Origin: Flavobacterium sp.
Lineage (GTDB): Bacteria; Bacteroidota; Bacteroidia; Flavobacteriales; Flavobacteriaceae
Length of the DNA stretch: 53,021 nucleotides
Assembly (NCBI GenBank): GCA_020403245.1
Contig: JADBYA010000007.1
Location: 1-53,021, forward strand
Direction of reading: 5' to 3'
Shown here: one piece after another, positions 52,448-53,021 of the stretch
How the letters are laid out: every line of letters begins with the position of its first letter
Position numbering within the stretch: position 1 is the stretch's first letter
Program-made: the position numbers and the translations under genes
Notes under the pieces: model-generated
What the model saw: the letters and a program-made list of their open reading frames with translations, nothing else
Told to the model about the DNA's origin: nothing
The model's database searches: none

Positions 52448-52690
52448 TTATTTTAACATCTCCGCAACCTTCAAAGCACATTTCTCGCCATCAATAGCAG
52501 CAGAAATAATACCACCAGCAAAACCGGCACCTTCTCCACAAGGATACAATCCTTTTATTTGTGGGTGTTCCAAAGTTTCGTTATCACGAGGAATTCTAAC
52601 GGGTGACGATGTTCTACTTTCGGGTGCATGAAGAATAGCATCATTGGTCATATAGCCGCGCATGGCTTTCCGAATTTGATGAAACTTCGC
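52448..52690 (-). pseudogene. C-terminal remnant of a FAD-dependent dehydrogenase (COG2509-like)
   Basis: The frame reads FHQIRKAMRGYMTND, then SRTSSPVRIPRD, then GLYPCGEGAGFAGGIISAAI and DGEKCALKVAEML. This is the terminal FAD-binding segment of the family, with the conserved GEGAGFAGGI. The family is about 500 residues long, but an in-frame stop lies just upstream (about 52691), and the sequence before it is not oxidoreductase. A start at 52663 would give 71 residues without a Rossmann fold. The N-terminal four-fifths are missing, so the gene was cut or interrupted at its 5' side, next to the ATPase gene. The remainder may lie beyond the window. Confidence 0.75.
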
Positions 52691-52743
52691 TTATGATTTG
52701 CATATTTATTACAAAACAATTCACCTAATTCGATTTCAATCTC

Positions 52744-52826
52744 GCTGTATATGCTATTTTTTTATAGTTACAGCAGTTTTTAACGTTAATATTTGCTGTA
52801 AACTATATTATTTTTATATTTACAGC
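52744..52826. promoter_or_regulatory. Two tandem dyads GCTGTA...TACAGC before the ATPase gene
   Basis: First dyad 52744-52774 (GCTGTA, 18 bases, then T-TACAGC). Second dyad 52795-52826 (GCTGTAAA, 16 bases, TTTACAGC). They are 31 and 32 bases long, start 51 bases apart, and have similar T-rich centres. The second ends 19 bases before the ATG. They may be operators, a recombination site or an element edge. Confidence 0.6.
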
Positions 52827-52845
52827 GAAATCAAAATTTAAGAAT

Positions 52846-53021
52846 ATGATCGGCAGAGAAGATGAAATCACATTGTTAAAGGAAAAATACGCCTCAGAAA
52901 AATCAGAATTTATAGCACTATATGGAAGAAGGCGTGTGGGCAAAACCTATCTGGTTCGCGAAACCTTTAAAGATAAAATCAATTTTCAACTCACAGGAAT
53001 TGCAAACGCAACATTGCAGGA
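52846..53021 (+). CDS. AAA ATPase (DUF234/archaeal ATPase-type), partial at window edge
   Basis: The first 58 codons are visible: MIGREDEITLLKEKY, then a P-loop GRRRVGKTYLVRE. The Y-G-R-R-R-V-G-K-T loop is characteristic of the ATP-binding protein family that often carries a C-terminal DUF234 nuclease-like domain. The members are common, frequently horizontally transferred genes of Bacteroidota. Function is not established. It continues past 53021. Confidence 0.85.
   Translation, partial: MIGREDEITLLKEKYASEKSEFIALYGRRRVGKTYLVRETFKDKINFQLTGIANATLQ

Overview
The window is bacterial chromosome from the phylum Bacteroidota, almost certainly a Flavobacterium-like member of the Flavobacteriaceae. 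The evidence is an AT-rich sequence, no recognisable Shine-Dalgarno sites, many genes preceded by the Bacteroidota -7 promoter box TAnnTTTG (often with TTG 16-22 bases upstream), a giant secreted protein with a type IX secretion type-B sorting domain, and a gene set typical of flavobacteria (FadL/OmpP1, DUF5777, DUF4369, PRiA4b ORF-3-like, M61 peptidase, GapN). It is mostly core chromosome broken up by small mobile or repeat-derived pieces.

Layout. Positions 1-5100 hold a type III restriction-modification operon (res then mod) between structured non-coding flanks. 5370-8640 is a patchwork: a small secreted OB-fold-like protein, a gene fragment between two palindromic repeats, a PRiA4b-like protein, a nucleoid-associated protein, and a 342-bp non-autonomous transposon-like element with terminal inverted repeats and a 9-bp target duplication. 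8670-13670 encodes an outer-membrane protein and an ABC exporter whose ATPase and permease genes are separated by an inserted CPBP (Abi) membrane protease gene lying between 166-bp direct repeats. 13756-19784 carries a 1702-residue surface protein and a secreted esterase. 19960-26020 is housekeeping (typA, a histidine kinase/response regulator pair, rpsT, tRNA-Glu, proS). 26120-30090 has a low-complexity lipoprotein, a FadL-type porin and rimO. 30138-33762 is a three-gene biotin-dependent acyl-CoA carboxylase operon.

From 33900 almost everything is on the minus strand. First comes a four-gene envelope operon (OB-fold protein, DUF5777 barrel, cytochrome c-type lipoprotein, YceI). Then come a radical SAM/B12 protein, a DUF4369 lipoprotein, an M61 peptidase, DUF2805, a sterol desaturase-like enzyme, alkB, aqpZ, an EamA transporter, tRNA-Thr, a small conserved protein, and an idi-queD-bcp-manA cluster. 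On the plus strand follows a MsrB-MsrA fusion lipoprotein, convergent with gapN. The right end has a six-TM membrane protein, a 5'-truncated FAD oxidoreductase remnant, and the start of an AAA ATPase behind two tandem dyads.

The most interesting signals are repeat driven. Two palindromic elements sit in frame inside the radical SAM gene and add PLxGLG peptides, resembling Rickettsia palindromic elements. Other palindromes lie between promoter and start codon of three genes (idi, a small conserved gene, the DUF4369 gene). The CPBP gene was apparently spliced into an ABC operon by duplication of 166 bp. Products are assigned from motif recognition only; no database search was run.
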